64,000 nt of DNA from Bryobacterales bacterium (GCA_020846745.1 JADLDI010000032.1:305261-369260), one strand, 5' to 3'; shown: positions 16,781 to 29,061, counted from the first letter of the stretch. The notes: generated by a model from the sequence alone, not told the origin. Program-made: numbers and translations.

Positions 16781-17424
16781 AGGGCGGCGGACGCGTCGCC
16801 GCAACACATCATTTCGTCTTCGTCGCCGCGGTCGCCGATGATGGAACCGAGCGGGAACTCGGAGCGCGGAGCGGGGCCGGTGTGCGCCACAATCCGGCGG
16901 CCGGCGGCGACGAGAAAATCGGGCGCAAATTCCTCGAGGCGGTGGAGGACAGGCTCGGCTTGCAGGGCAAGGTGGGTATTGGCGAACTCAACGGCGGCCT
17001 CGGCGGCGACGACGGCCTGGGCCGGTTCATCGGCGGAGAGGGCCCGCGCCTGTTTGAGCTTCAGGAACGAGAGGAAGCCGAGTTGGATGGCGAGGTGGTC
17101 CGGGGCCTCTTCGACGCGCGGCTCGTAGCCAAAGGCTTCATAGTAGGCGGACAGTTCCGACATAAGATAGCCCAGTTGCACGCCGCCCTGATAGGTGACC
17201 TCGCGGACCGGGACGGTGCCGGCCGGACCGAACAGGGCAAAGTGGAGACCATCGGTGAATTGTTCGAGCGCGGCCTCTCCCATCGCGCGCAGTTCCGGGT
17301 CTGTAACCGCATCGATCACGGCGGACAGGTTTGCGCGCCATTGGCCGCCGGGATACTCGAACAGCAGTCCGAGCAGCCGCCACTCGGCGGCCTCGGACAG
17401 GAGTTTCGTCACTTGAACATCCAT
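16777..17424 (-). CDS. TorD/NarJ-family molybdoenzyme chaperone
   Basis: 215 residues, all-helical, last gene of the respiratory operon. ATG 17424 shares its A with the TGA of the gamma-subunit gene (TGATG), which fixes the start. The family region is around YEAFGYEPRVEEAPDHLAIQ, resembling the E-x-PDHL signature of TorD/DmsD/NarJ chaperones. Such proteins hold the alpha subunit until cofactor insertion and Tat export. Its presence beside the alpha subunit with a Tat leader is consistent. It ends in a short Cys-Cys tail (MMCCGD). Convergent overlap of 4 bases with thiD. Confidence 0.85.
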   Translation of the reverse strand: MDVQVTKLLSEAAEWRLLGLLFEYPGGQWRANLSAVIDAVTDPELRAMGEAALEQFTDGLHFALFGPAGTVPVREVTYQGGVQLGYLMSELSAYYEAFGYEPRVEEAPDHLAIQLGFLSFLKLKQARALSADEPAQAVVAAEAAVEFANTHLALQAEPVLHRLEEFAPDFLVAAGRRIVAHTGPAPRSEFPLGSIIGDRGDEDEMMCCGDASAAL

Positions 17425-18266
17425 CACTCGCCTCCCCGGCGCGACAGCGGAACCCAGCCGGAACGCATCTTCCGGGCTCCGGCTTCCTGCTGCGAGCCTT
17501 GCCAGACGGCGAAGGCGATGTGGGTGCGTTGGTTGACGCCGAGGCCATCGGGCAGTTTGCGGCTGATGACGACGGACCAATGGTCGGTCTTGTGCGTGCC
17601 CTTGCCTTTGGCGCCGAGCGACGGACCGGGCGAAAGGGTGCCGGGGCCGTGGGCAACCAAGTCCTCGACGGGTGTGGCGCGCGGGCCGCTGCGGATGTTA
17701 CCGAGGGTGCGGGCGGGGGCGTAGCGGGCGGCCATTTCCTTTTGAGCGGGAGAACCCGGCTCGAGCGCTTTCGACTGGAAGGGATAGTGGTCGACGGTAG
17801 CGTTGGGATAGAGGTCCTGTATAGTGTCGCCACGTCCATCGACGGAGGCTTGCCAGTCGGCGCGCCAATAGGTGACTTGGACAGGCTTGCCGTCCTGACC
17901 CATTTGGGGCTCAGGGAGGTCCTTTTCAACCTTTTCGGGGATTTGGATGGCGCAGGCGTCCACCATTTTGGCGGGACCGGGGGTGTCGCTCTTGGAGGCG
18001 TCGGCCCACTCCAGGCGGAAGGCGATTTCACTTCCATTGGTAAGGGAGCGAACGGCCACTTCGCCGGTAGAGGCGGTCATGAGGCGGGGCTCCACCTGGT
18101 CTTGCGGAAGGAGCTTGGTGTGGAACTCGGGTGCACGGTCCCAAGCGGCATCGTCGGCGGTGGCGGGCAATTTCGCGGTTTGGGTCGCCACCACCTCGTT
18201 GGCCAGCTTCGGCCCTTTGCTGCAAGCGGCGGCCAGCACCAGCACGGCAATTAAGGCTTTGCGCAT
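17424..18266 (-). CDS. Heme b gamma subunit of type II DMSO-reductase-family enzyme
   Basis: 280 residues. The lipoprotein-type leader MRKALIAVLVLAAACSKG predicts an anchor on the outer face of the membrane. The body resembles the ethylbenzene-dehydrogenase-type gamma subunit: LPATADDAAWDRAPEFHTKL near the start, a beta-sandwich, and HWSVVISRKLPDG followed by IAFAVWQGSQQEAGARKM near the end. Homologues hold one b-heme that takes electrons from or gives them to the Fe-S beta subunit. It lies 15 bases after the beta gene. The lipobox is a departure from the soluble periplasmic gamma subunits I know. Confidence 0.8.
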   Translation of the reverse strand: MRKALIAVLVLAAACSKGPKLANEVVATQTAKLPATADDAAWDRAPEFHTKLLPQDQVEPRLMTASTGEVAVRSLTNGSEIAFRLEWADASKSDTPGPAKMVDACAIQIPEKVEKDLPEPQMGQDGKPVQVTYWRADWQASVDGRGDTIQDLYPNATVDHYPFQSKALEPGSPAQKEMAARYAPARTLGNIRSGPRATPVEDLVAHGPGTLSPGPSLGAKGKGTHKTDHWSVVISRKLPDGLGVNQRTHIAFAVWQGSQQEAGARKMRSGWVPLSRRGGE

Positions 18267-18281
18267 TTCTTTACTCCTCCA

Positions 18282-19408
<1,127 letters not shown>

Positions 19409-19409
<1 letters not shown>

Positions 19410-22400
19410 TAGGCTTTCTCCTCTTTGTTTTCGATAAATCCGCCCGCCAGATAGCGCTTCATAGCGGCGGATTCGTACTTGGGCCGGATGCCCATGGCGG
19501 CGGGGCGCCAGAGTCCTTTGCCTTCGAGGCCGCCGGATTCGGCCTTCGAGATCTTGACGAACGCTTCGCGCGGAGCGCCGGTGGGGCAATGGATGTCGGG
19601 CTCAAAGCCTTTGCGCAAACCTTGGCCGAACATGGCCTTGTGGATGAGCGAATCGGTCATCCAGGTAGGCTTAAGCCAACCGCGCGTGGCCGATTGATGC
19701 GACCCGGAGCGGAACATCGCCTGGTAGCCGCTGCGCGGGTTTTTCGCCAAACCGTCTTTGCGGGCTTTCTGGCCTTCTACCGATCCAGGCGTGGCGGTGT
19801 ACATGTTGAACCACATACGGGTGACGCCGCGGGGCGTGCCGGGATAGTAGCGGGCGCGGCAGAGCAGGCGGGCGAACTCCATGTTGCGCTTGTCCTTTTG
19901 CCAGCCGCGGAAGGGACGGTCTTCGGGATCGGGGTCGATCCAGACATAATCGCCGTCTTCCACACCGAGTTCCTTGGCGTCGTTAGGATTGATGTCGACG
20001 TAGCCTTCGGTGACGAAGGGGCTGCGCTTGTCCTGGCGGTAGAGGTCGCCGAAGGGGCCGAACAGGACCGCAATCATGTCGGTGTCGATGGGCGTGGTGT
20101 GCGAACCGTGGCGGTACTTGGGCGTGTGGAAGATGAACTTGAACCCGTCTTTCATCAGCGGATGCCTGGTCTGCTTGGTTTCCGCCCAGCTCAGGACGAC
20201 GTTGCGGCCGCAGCGTGTTTCGCACGACAGGTCGTCGCGCTTGACGCCGTACTTCTCCGGACCGTCGGGCCGCAGCGCTTCGTGCTTGGCGGAGACGATC
20301 ACGTTCGGTTCATAGAAGGTGGAATCGACGGGTTCGCGATGGACGGGCAGGTTCTCGCCGGCGGCGATGAACTCGTCCTCTTCGCGATAGAACTCGAGGC
20401 GGCCGCTCTTGGTGTACCAGGGCATGGAGTCGGCCACCTGGTCGTAGCCGACGGCCTTGGGCGACGTGCGCGAGTTCAGCAGGGCGGGGATGCCGCGCTT
20501 GGCTTTGTCTTCGAGGTCGGTGAACTTGTAGCCCTTGGTGTTGGTGCTGGCGTTGAGGATCCGCTGCAGGTGGATATCGGTACGATGTTCGCGGACGAAT
20601 TTCCAGTAGTCGATGAAACGCTTGTCGCCGGTGAGTTCGGCCATTTTCTCACTGACCAGGGCCTGCACCTCGATGTCGCCGATGGTGTTGAAGGCGCGCT
20701 TCATCGGAGTGCGCGGGAAGGTGACCAGGAACGGATTGGTGACCGAGGCGGTCATGTCGGGGTGCTTCAATTCAAACCAGGCATCGACCCCGAAGACGAT
20801 GTCGGCCCATTCGCAGGAAGAACTCCACCACCATTCGTTGACGGCAACCATTTCGATTCGCGGCAGCACGTTCACAACGGTGTTGAAGTGCCACTTGACG
20901 TTGCCGAGAATCGAGTTGGCATTCGCGAACCACAACGATTTGGTGGGCGTCGGGATGTGAGTCTTACCGGTCAGGAGTTTGTTGCCGACGCGCAGGGGGT
21001 GATCTTCGTGATTGTAGTAGTGCGCCGATTCGGCCTTCCAGTATTGCTTGACGCGGGAGGGTTTTTCCGGGTCGAGTTCGATGTCGAACGGATTTTCGTT
21101 GATCCACTGCGGCGACCCGTTAAACAGAGCCGTACGGTAGTTGCCGGCGTAGGAGCCGATGTTGCCGCTGATCTTTCCGATGTTGCCGGTGAGCGCCGCA
21201 AGCAGCATCGTGTCGCGATCTTTGTTGTCGCTATTGAAGAACTGGTTGGGGCCCATGCCGATGGCGATCAATGTCGTGCCAGGCTCCTTGGCGATCTGGC
21301 GCGCCAGCGATTCAACGGAGGCGGCCGGCGCCCAGGTGATCTCTTCGGTGGTCTTGGGGTCGAAGTGGGCGGCGTATTCCTTGATAAGGTCGAACGCGGG
21401 GCGGCAGCGGACCTTCTTGCCGTTGGCGAGCGTGACCTCGACGGAATCTTCCAACTGCGGATTCTCGACATTAGAGTTCTTGCCCACCATGTCGCGGGTG
21501 AGGGGTTTGGGGGCGTTGGCTTTGCGGTCCCACCAGACGTAGTCGCCCCATTCCATGCGCAGCGCTTCGGGCACAATCGTCTGCGAGTGTTTGATCGGCG
21601 GCGGTTCCGTCTCGTTCTTTCCGAGGACGGTGGTGTGCTTCAGTTCGGCAACCTGGCCGCCAAAGACGTCTTGCGCCTTCAGGTACTTGAGCGTGTCCAT
21701 GCGCACCAGCACCGGCAGGTCGGTCCACTGGTTGACATACTGTGCGTCGTAAAGTTTCTCGCGCAATATGACATTCGACAGGCCAAGCGCGAGCGCGGGC
21801 GTGGTTCCGGGGCGAACCACGATCACGTCATCGCCCTTGGTGGCGGTGGCCGAATACTCGCAGGCGATCACCACTACCTTCACGCCCTTGAGCCGAGCTT
21901 CTGTTAGCCAATGCGCGTCGGGCATCTTGGTGGTAATCCAGTTCATGCCCCAGACGATCAGGGTTTTGCAATGCTCGACGGAGTGGAGGTCGAATTCGAC
22001 TGTCTGCTGTCCCGACACCATCGGATGGCCGGGCGGCAGGTCGGTGTGCCAGGAGTAATTATCGAAGCCTTTCGCGCCGAGCGCCTTGTCGGGACCAACG
22101 CCGCGCACTTTGGCGTCGAGCAAGGCCATTGCGTTCGCCAGGCGATACATGCCGAACACGCGCGTGATGCCCAACAGCGGCATGCCGCCGCGGAACTTCA
22201 TGGTGCGTACGCCGGCGCCCTCGGTCGCTTCGACGGTAACGGGGTCGTAATGCTGCTCGGTCAGGCGGCGCTTGCCTTCCGCCCCCGTATAGGTCTCGGC
22301 AATGTTTTTGAGTACGGCGGCGGCGATCTTCGCGCCTTCGTCGTGAGTGATGCGCTGCCATTCGTCGCGCCCGCGATCGTAGTACTGGCGCGGGGGCAGG

Positions 22401-22879
22401 CCATTGGATTCGCGAGGAAATCCGGCATCGTGCCAGGCTTTGAATCCCTTGCGGATCATGCAACCCATCACGCGGCGGTCGCCGTAGAAGCGCCGTGTAA
22501 GAGCCAGGCCCTTCTGGCACACGCGCGGGTCCCAACGGTGAGAGACCTTGTTGCCAAGCAGATCGGTGGCTTCGCCGTACTTCATCGACGGTCCGATGCG
22601 CACTACCACGCCGTTCCGCACATAGGCGTTGAGGATGCAGTTATGCGTATCGTTGGGCGCGCAGGTGAACGTGTAAGTGGAATCGTATTTCCACAGATCG
22701 CGATAGACGCGCTCCCACCCCCGGTCCGGATAAGTCGCCAATGGATTTTTGACGGCTTCCAACCCCCAGGCGTCTTTCGTGGAGGCAACCAGACCCCCAA
22801 ATCCCGCGGCACTTACGAGTTCCAGGAAATTGCGGCGGTCGAGTCTTCCGTTGCCGCCGTTGTCTGTGCCTTGCTTCAT
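19409..22879 (-). CDS. Molybdopterin catalytic alpha subunit, NXR/Nar-like (type II DMSOR family)
   Basis: 1156 residues. A Tat leader ([17 protein letters not shown], residues 13-29) sends it out folded. Fe-S cluster 0 ligands fit C73-x3-D77-x3-C81 and C121 in CQKG, where NarG has HxxxCxxxC. Asp280 in [12 protein letters not shown] aligns with the NarG molybdenum-ligand Asp (YCDLPPASP). The block [20 protein letters not shown] resembles what I recall of nitrite oxidoreductases of the Nitrospira type. Substrate could be nitrate/nitrite; chlorate, selenate or a hydrocarbon cannot be excluded by eye. It overlaps the cytochrome c gene by 4 bases and the beta gene by one. Confidence 0.92.
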
Positions 22880-24528
22880 GATTTGCCTCCCTCGAGTGAA
22901 CGTAAATAGGCCACTACGGCCTCGATATCCGCGCGGGTCAATGTGCGCCGCACGGGCGACGGTTCCACGAAAGCTCCCATGGCGGTGCCGCGTCTGCCGC
23001 GGCTTACCGTTTCCACCAGGTACGTATCCGTCGCCGCCCCCAACAACACTTTGTTGTTGAGCGCCGGCCCTTCGCCGCCTTTACCCTGCTGGCCATGGCA
23101 ACCGACGCAGGTGGATTCGAAGATGCGCTTACCTTGTTTGGCGTCGGCGGCAACCCATCGCGCCGGGCGCTTGTCGGGTTCGGGCTCCACTTGACCGAGC
23201 GCGCGCACATAGGCCACCACGGCCTTGATCTCATCAGGCCGCAAGCCGTCGGTTTTCAGCCAGCCGGGCATGCGCCGGCCGGGGCGGCCGTGTTCGACGG
23301 TGTGCGCGAGCAGAGCTTCAGGCGCGATGGCGAGAAAATCGGGGTTCGCGATCGACGGAAACGATACCAGCCCTGGCAGGCGCCGGCCCTTGCCGTCCAT
23401 CCCGTGGCAACCCGAGCAGAAGGCGCCATAGAGCGTTGCGCCATCGGCTTCGAACTCGCGGACACCGAACTTCACGGCCCGCACACGGTCTTTCGGAAGG
23501 TAGTTGTCGCGCAGTTCCTTGCGCCGCAAAGAGAGCGTGTAAAACGTTAGCTGATCGATCTCTTGTTCCGATAGGTTGGACGCCGGCATCTGCGAGCCGA
23601 CGACGACGGAAGCAGGTGCGCGGAAGTGTTCCGCCATCCAATTGCGCATATTCCCTTTGCCGGGAACGTGCTCGAAACTCACCTGTCCGGGGTCTTTGAA
23701 ACCGGCGCGGGTGAGGTCCGGGCCGTCGTCGCCGCCGACACCGCTCACCTTGTGACAGCCGAGGCAGCCGGCGCTGTGAAACGCGCTTTTGGCGGCGACC
23801 AGCCGGGGAGCGGCGACGCGTGTGCGCAGGAACAGTTGCAGCAGTTCCTGGTCGCTCGCGGACACGTCGCGGAACGCCTGCCACGCCGCCGGCTGTCCGG
23901 CTTCGGCCTTCTTGCGATGCTTCTCGTGCCAAGCCGTGTCGTAGCCGGCCAGGCCCACGCGCGACAGGTCCGGACCTTCCATGCCGCCACGGTCGGGACG
24001 GAGTGTTCCGCCCTTGCCATCGACACGGTGGCAGGCGTAACAATCGAGCCGCTCGAACGCAAGCGAAGCGGCTTTTAACCTCGTCTGCTCGGGCACGCCC
24101 AGCGGCGCATGGCAGGAACCGCATCCAGCCTGCGACATTTGCTTATCCAACATGGGCTCAGGCCAGAAGTGCACGTCGCCGTGGGCGTCCGCCTTCTCGG
24201 TTGCCTGGCCCTGGCCTCCGTGACAGACGGTGCAGCCGTACTCGGCGGGGTCGTGAACAACGGGCTTGTGCGCGGCCAGCACCGCGTGTCCGCGGACCGA
24301 CTGTTCGCCCGGACCCATCGCCACGTGGCACGACACGCACCGGTCCGCCACGCCGAGGTTGACGTTGACGACCTGCCGCAACTGCACCGGAATGGCGCCC
24401 TCTTCGCCGCGCCCTTCCGCCTGGATGCGACGCCACTGCTTAAGAAAGTTTTCGTCGACCGCCGCGGCCACCAACAGCACCAGTACGGCCGCGCTCGAGA
24501 TCAGTAGCAGATACTTGTTCTTCTTCAT
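22876..24528 (-). CDS. Membrane-anchored heptaheme cytochrome c
   Basis: 550 residues from ATG 24528, 5 bases after the cytochrome b stop; longer frames run back into cytochrome b. An N-terminal span ([18 protein letters not shown]) anchors it. Seven CxxCH heme sites follow in order: CVSCH, CTVCH, CGSCH, CYACH, CLGCH, CSGCH and CVGCH. The last two lie in typical class I cytochrome c modules ([20 protein letters not shown] and [18 protein letters not shown]). It probably conducts electrons between the Rieske/cytochrome b pair upstream and the molybdoenzyme downstream. Confidence 0.92.
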   Translation of the reverse strand: MKKNKYLLLISSAAVLVLLVAAAVDENFLKQWRRIQAEGRGEEGAIPVQLRQVVNVNLGVADRCVSCHVAMGPGEQSVRGHAVLAAHKPVVHDPAEYGCTVCHGGQGQATEKADAHGDVHFWPEPMLDKQMSQAGCGSCHAPLGVPEQTRLKAASLAFERLDCYACHRVDGKGGTLRPDRGGMEGPDLSRVGLAGYDTAWHEKHRKKAEAGQPAAWQAFRDVSASDQELLQLFLRTRVAAPRLVAAKSAFHSAGCLGCHKVSGVGGDDGPDLTRAGFKDPGQVSFEHVPGKGNMRNWMAEHFRAPASVVVGSQMPASNLSEQEIDQLTFYTLSLRRKELRDNYLPKDRVRAVKFGVREFEADGATLYGAFCSGCHGMDGKGRRLPGLVSFPSIANPDFLAIAPEALLAHTVEHGRPGRRMPGWLKTDGLRPDEIKAVVAYVRALGQVEPEPDKRPARWVAADAKQGKRIFESTCVGCHGQQGKGGEGPALNNKVLLGAATDTYLVETVSRGRRGTAMGAFVEPSPVRRTLTRADIEAVVAYLRSLEGGKS

Positions 24529-24533
24529 GGCAG

Positions 24534-26093
24534 TTAGTGCGATGGCCAGTCTGACGGCGACCAGTAGAACACCCAATTCGGTCCGCGGAAGTAAGTGCCG
24601 ATGATTGTCAGCACCAGGAATCCGCAGAGGAAACAGGTGAACAATCCCAAGGCTCCGGCGCGGACCGATTGGAACCGCCGGATGCACCAGACAGAGTACG
24701 CGGCATAGATGCCGGTCAGGATGGTGGCCGGGTTAATTGCCGTCACGATCAGTTGAGGAATTGATGGGAACCACTCACGCAACCAGCCGAACCGGATGGC
24801 GAAAGTCTCAATCAGGATGGGCACGCAAAGGCCGATCACGGCTGACAGACGAACCAGCGGCCATCCGCCGGGTCCGCCGAACCATTTGCCCGTGCCTTCG
24901 GTTTCACGGTCGAGATAGGGGATCAGGGCCAGTCCGATGAGGACGATACTGGGGATGCCGATGCCGCCCATGAACGCGGAAAACGAAACCATTTCCTGCA
25001 GGCCGAGGAAGTACCAGGGCGCTTTCGCGGGGTTTTCAGGCACGCTGGGATTGGCGAGTTCTTTCAGCGGCGCGTCGGAAAACATTGACAGCGCCACGCA
25101 CGCAAACAGGGTCACCATCAGCACACCGAGTTCGGCGTAAAACAGGTGCGGCATGGAGGGTACGGTGTTTTCGGGACCGCGGCCGACCGCGGAGGTGCGT
25201 CCTTTGACGATCGCGGCGAGGTGATAGGTTTTCTTGGGCGCTTCCGTAAAGACGGGATAGGTTTCTTCTTTGCCTTTCTTGCCGTCGAGCAGCCGGTCGG
25301 CGTCGGCGGGGCGCACCATGCCGCCGTCTTTACGGATGCGCCAGAAATGCACGCCCATCAGCGCGCCGATCGCGAGCGGCAGCAGCATGACATGAAGCAG
25401 GTAGAAGCGGATGAGCGCTTCCGCGCCCACCTGGTCCGACCCCAGAAGCAACAAGCGCTGGAACCCGCCCGGATCGAAATAGTCGGTGATGCGCAATGCG
25501 TCGGTTACTTCGCGCGGCGACTGCGCGATGTTCGCGCCGATGGTGATCGCCCAATAGGCGAGCTGATCCCACGGCAGCAAGTAGCCGGTGAACGACAAAC
25601 CGAGCGTGATCACCAGCAGTGCGATGCCTATCAGCCAGTTGTATTCGCGGGGCCGCCGGTAGGCCGCGGTGTAGAACGCACGCGCCATGTGCAAGATGAC
25701 GGCCACCACCATCAGGTTCGCCGACCAGCGGTGCAGGTTGCGAATCAAACGCCCGGTGGGCACCACGAAATGAATGTCTTTGATCGATTGGTAGGCGACG
25801 TCAGGATAGGGCTTGTAATAGAACATCAGCATCACGCCGGTGACAAACGCGATCACGAAGGCGGAGACGCTCATGATGCCGAGGCCCATGGTAGTGGTCC
25901 AACGGAGCGTCCAGCGGTGCGTGCGAACCGAGTGAAGGTGCAGGAAAACGTTGCCGAAAACGAAGGTGGAGCGCGTACGGTCCGTTACCGGGGGACCGCC
26001 GCGGAATGCGGTGTCCTTCAACCGCTGCGGCACCGCTTTCAGATTGGCTACGAAGGCGCGCAGGGCGTCTTGTTTGTCTAATGTGGGAGTCAT
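24534..26093 (-). CDS. Cytochrome b (b6/petD-fused type) of a bc complex
   Basis: 519-residue quinol-oxidising membrane subunit. The b-type heme ligands are visible as paired His: HRWSANLMVVAVILHMAR and LLHVMLLPLAIGALMGVHFWR. The segment SFTGYLLPWDQLAYWA is a bc1/b6f hallmark. After a loop of about 70 residues a petD-like part follows with several more spans (YFLGLQEMVSFSAFMGG), so b6 and subunit IV appear fused. It starts on the TAA of the Rieske gene (TAATG). Cytochrome b, Rieske and multiheme c together form a complete quinol:cytochrome c module. Confidence 0.94.
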   Translation of the reverse strand: MTPTLDKQDALRAFVANLKAVPQRLKDTAFRGGPPVTDRTRSTFVFGNVFLHLHSVRTHRWTLRWTTTMGLGIMSVSAFVIAFVTGVMLMFYYKPYPDVAYQSIKDIHFVVPTGRLIRNLHRWSANLMVVAVILHMARAFYTAAYRRPREYNWLIGIALLVITLGLSFTGYLLPWDQLAYWAITIGANIAQSPREVTDALRITDYFDPGGFQRLLLLGSDQVGAEALIRFYLLHVMLLPLAIGALMGVHFWRIRKDGGMVRPADADRLLDGKKGKEETYPVFTEAPKKTYHLAAIVKGRTSAVGRGPENTVPSMPHLFYAELGVLMVTLFACVALSMFSDAPLKELANPSVPENPAKAPWYFLGLQEMVSFSAFMGGIGIPSIVLIGLALIPYLDRETEGTGKWFGGPGGWPLVRLSAVIGLCVPILIETFAIRFGWLREWFPSIPQLIVTAINPATILTGIYAAYSVWCIRRFQSVRAGALGLFTCFLCGFLVLTIIGTYFRGPNWVFYWSPSDWPSH

Positions 26094-26575
26094 TAGGCCA
26101 CCTTCGTTCCCGGCGGCACGGTGACGCCTTCGTCTATCGTGATCAGGCCGCCGCCGACACTAACCTTCAACCACGGCAACGGGCGCGGCGCCGGCCCCTT
26201 CTTCACCTCGCCATTCGATGCAAAACGTGAGCCGTGACAGGGGCACTCGAAGCCTTCGGCGTTCGGCTTGACCACGCACCCCAAGTGCGTGCACACAATG
26301 GACACCGCGTAGGCGCCCTCCGCATCGCGGAAGACGGCCACCGCCCGGCCGGGCGGGATGAACGGCTCACCGGCCGCCAGCGTTTCCGGCAGCGCCACCC
26401 GGAACTTTTTCGAGGGCGAAGCCAGTACGGCGGCCTTGGGCAGCCGCAACATTCCCACCAGTCCGAACATCAGCGCGCTGCCCATCGCCCAAAGCGAACT
26501 CAGGCCCAGCCAGTCGCGCCGGGGAACAGGCTCGGGGTCCAGCCGCGAGCGGGGGGTACTCGCCTTCGTTGTCAT
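26093..26575 (-). CDS. Rieske [2Fe-2S] protein
   Basis: 160 residues from ATG 26575, in a 4-base ATGA overlap with the oxidoreductase gene. The N-terminal [19 protein letters not shown] resembles a Tat signal anchor. The cluster motifs CTHLGC and CPCHGSRF provide the two Cys and two His ligands. It moves electrons from quinol to the cytochrome c. Linkage of a Rieske/cytochrome b pair to NarGH-like subunits is also known from haloarchaeal nar operons with an outward-facing nitrate reductase. Confidence 0.95.
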   Translation of the reverse strand: MTTKASTPRSRLDPEPVPRRDWLGLSSLWAMGSALMFGLVGMLRLPKAAVLASPSKKFRVALPETLAAGEPFIPPGRAVAVFRDAEGAYAVSIVCTHLGCVVKPNAEGFECPCHGSRFASNGEVKKGPAPRPLPWLKVSVGGGLITIDEGVTVPPGTKVA

Positions 26576-28482
26576 TGGTTGCTCCAGGTTGTGGTGTATG
26601 TAACTCGTTCCATTGCGATCGCATCGACCGGACAGCGCATGGCGCACGCCGCGCAGCGGATGCACCGGTCTTCGTCCTTCAAAATTGCGGAATGAACCGA
26701 CAGGTCTTCTCCCGAACCGATCATCTCTTCAATCGCGGCGCGGACCTCCGCCGGCCCATCCACTTGATCGAGCGGCACCAGCTTCAGGCACACGGTGGGG
26801 CATACATCCGCGCACCCGCCGCACAGCACACAGCGCGCGCTATCGAACACGGGTGTCACGCCGCAATCGAGACAACGCGACGCTTCCCGCATCGCCTGTT
26901 CGCGCGTGTATCCCAACTCCACCAGCGCCTCCGGATGCTCCAGCCGCTGTTCGGGCTCCGCCACCGGTACCGCCACGCGCGGAATCGATTCGTAGCCGCG
27001 CTCGCGCCGGTAACCGTCGAGGGTTATGTGGGCCGTTACAGCTTCGCTGGCCAATTTCAAACCAGTTAGATGTTCGTAAACCGAACGGGCCGCAGCCTTC
27101 CCCGACGCGACAGCATCGATCAGCAGGCGCGTGCCGTGGGCGAGATCGCCCGCGACGAACACGCCGTTCGCCGTCGTCCGCAGCGATTTCGGATCCACCT
27201 TGGGCCAACCCGGCCGGAATTGCTCCACATCCTGGCCCCCATCGGCGAGAAAGTCCAGCTTGGGCGACTGACCTACTGCGAGCATTACCGCGTCGCAATC
27301 GAGCGTCATTTGTTCGTCGTCCGCATAGAGCGGGGCGAACCGGCGGTTTTCGTCGTAAACCCGCAGGCAGCGGCGGAACCGGACACCGGTCACTTTGCCG
27401 TCTTCACCACGCTCAATCGCCAGCGGACCCCAGCCGTTGAATCGTTCAATACCCTCTTCGTCGCCTTCCACGATCTCCAACGTATCGGCGGGCATTTCCT
27501 CCAGCCCCTCGAGCGACACCAGCCGCACGCGCTGCGTCCCTTCCAATCGGGCCGCCGTTCGCGCTGTGTCATAAGCGATTTGGCGTAAAACGCTACGAGC
27601 GACGTCATACGCGACGTTGCCACCCCCGACCACCACCACGTTGCGGCCGGCTTCAACCGGTTGGCCAAGCGACACCGCCCGCAGCAGGTCCACCCCGCCG
27701 AACACGCCGGGACCCTGCTCACCCGGTAGCCCCAAGCCGCGCGACGCCTTCGCCCCTACGGCCAGCACGACTGCGGCGAACGTCCGTCGCAGTTCCGCAA
27801 ACGAGATGTCCTTGCCCACCGTGATCCCACACCGGATCTCGACGCCCAATGCCCGGATGACGTCCACTTCCTTTTGGATTACTTCGCGGGGCAGGCGGTA
27901 GGCAGGCACACCCACCGCCAGCATCCCCGCGGCGACCGGCTCGGTTTCAAACACCGTCGGACGGAATCCCAAGAGCGCCAAATCGTGCGCCGCCGACAAC
28001 CCCGCCGGGCCGGCTCCGATAATCGCAACGTTTTCTCCTTTTCCCAAACGTACGTTCCCCTGGACGGCCGAGCGGAGCAAACCTGCCATCTCCTCGGCAT
28101 TCGCTGCCACGCCGGCGAAGTTCTTCACCTGGTTCAGGATTGTCTTCGCGCCCTGCTTCTCCGGCCCGTGCAATTCACACGCAAAGCGCTTCAGCGCCCG
28201 GATCGAGATAGGACGGTCGTGGGCGACAAACTCGCCATCATCGTCCACCCGCGGGACCTTGCCCCGCCGGCAGGCCGCCTCACAGGGCGCTCCGCAAACT
28301 CGCCCGCAGATAGACGCGAACGGATTCGGCCCGCGAGCGATCAGGTATGCGTCTTCAAATCGCCCTTCCGCGATGGCTCGAACATACCCTCTGGCGTCGG
28401 TGTGTACCGGACACGCCACCTGGCACGAGATCAGATTCGCGTGGTACCCCGAACCGGGAACTTCCACCTGCAACGGAATCAT
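26572..28482 (-). CDS. GltD-like FAD/NAD(P) oxidoreductase with Fe-S domains
   Basis: 636 residues. The N-terminal Fe-S region has [15 protein letters not shown] and [19 protein letters not shown] binding is at [17 protein letters not shown] near residue 155 and NAD(P)H binding at [14 protein letters not shown] near 290. C-terminal two-cluster ferredoxin: [15 protein letters not shown] and [15 protein letters not shown]. This resembles the small subunit of glutamate synthase and its respiratory relatives, but no large subunit is adjacent. It overlaps both neighbours by 4 bases, so it belongs to the respiratory operon, perhaps exchanging electrons between NAD(P)H and the quinone pool or a ferredoxin. 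Confidence 0.88.
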   Translation of the reverse strand: MIPLQVEVPGSGYHANLISCQVACPVHTDARGYVRAIAEGRFEDAYLIARGPNPFASICGRVCGAPCEAACRRGKVPRVDDDGEFVAHDRPISIRALKRFACELHGPEKQGAKTILNQVKNFAGVAANAEEMAGLLRSAVQGNVRLGKGENVAIIGAGPAGLSAAHDLALLGFRPTVFETEPVAAGMLAVGVPAYRLPREVIQKEVDVIRALGVEIRCGITVGKDISFAELRRTFAAVVLAVGAKASRGLGLPGEQGPGVFGGVDLLRAVSLGQPVEAGRNVVVVGGGNVAYDVARSVLRQIAYDTARTAARLEGTQRVRLVSLEGLEEMPADTLEIVEGDEEGIERFNGWGPLAIERGEDGKVTGVRFRRCLRVYDENRRFAPLYADDEQMTLDCDAVMLAVGQSPKLDFLADGGQDVEQFRPGWPKVDPKSLRTTANGVFVAGDLAHGTRLLIDAVASGKAAARSVYEHLTGLKLASEAVTAHITLDGYRRERGYESIPRVAVPVAEPEQRLEHPEALVELGYTREQAMREASRCLDCGVTPVFDSARCVLCGGCADVCPTVCLKLVPLDQVDGPAEVRAAIEEMIGSGEDLSVHSAILKDEDRCIRCAACAMRCPVDAIAMERVTYTTTWSNQ

Positions 28483-28982
28483 TGGCCGCCCCCTAACCCG
28501 ATCAGCGTAGTGGCTATTGCATCAGCGACCGACACCATGTGTCCGCGGGCCATCAGGCAAGGCGGTCCATACTCTGGATGGTCGACCGCCGCCGGCGTCT
28601 TCAGCAGATCCGCCAGCGTCCAGCGCGACAAAACACCCGTTACCGCCACGTGCAGTTCCAGAGTTGCCCGATGGAAACTGCAAGACGCAGCCATAGGCCT
28701 GGTGGATTTACAGAAATTGCCGATGATCGCCCCATGACACGCCTCCACCACGGCCTGCAGAGTAATCGCTTCCGGAGCCAGCAGCAACCGCACACCGCCT
28801 TTCACGCCCTTCTCGGCCTCGAGAATTCCTGCCTTCACCATATGCCGAACCACCTTGGCCATGTAGGTGGGCGACTCGCCCAGCGACTCGGCCAACCGCC
28901 GGGGCGAGAGGCACGTTCCCGGGCGCTGTAGCCCGAGTTCGAGCAACGCGCGAACGGCAGTAAGAGAAGTCTTAGCGAGCAT
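28479..28982 (-). CDS. Rrf2-family transcriptional regulator
   Basis: 167 residues from ATG 28982 (MLAKTSLTAVRALLELG), first gene of the respiratory operon. The winged helix reads LSPRRLAESLGESPTYMAKVVRHMVKAG then a Gly-rich wing KGVKGGVRL. Three Cys follow (EACHG, NFCKS, AASCS), in the region where Rrf2 sensors such as NsrR and IscR bind an Fe-S cluster, so a nitric-oxide, oxygen or redox response is likely. A palindrome overlaps the -10 of the promoter just upstream, suggesting autoregulation of the whole operon. Confidence 0.87.
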   Translation of the reverse strand: MLAKTSLTAVRALLELGLQRPGTCLSPRRLAESLGESPTYMAKVVRHMVKAGILEAEKGVKGGVRLLLAPEAITLQAVVEACHGAIIGNFCKSTRPMAASCSFHRATLELHVAVTGVLSRWTLADLLKTPAAVDHPEYGPPCLMARGHMVSVADAIATTLIGLGGGQ

Positions 28983-28998
28983 AGAACAAAGACAATGC

Positions 28999-29031
28999 GG
29001 ATAGTATATATCCATGTTTGCGCCGTGTCAA
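28999..29031 (-). promoter_or_regulatory. Sigma-70 promoter with palindromic operator for the respiratory operon
   Basis: On the minus strand a perfect -35 TTGACA (29031-29026) is followed by exactly 17 bases and TATACT (29008-29003), 20 bases upstream of the regulator's ATG. The inverted repeat GGATA-gtata-TATCC (28999-29013) covers the -10. That is the expected place for a repressor, and the first gene downstream encodes an Rrf2 regulator; the pairing is inference. Confidence 0.75.
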
Positions 29032-29061
29032 CGATTCGGCTGCGAAAATCTGAAATATTCT

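Noticed and set aside
19589..21907. 772-residue plus-strand open frame opposite the alpha subunit gene
   Set aside because: It is antisense to a gene with clear Mo/Fe-S motifs and has no recognisable domain; GC-rich codon bias keeps the opposite frame open.
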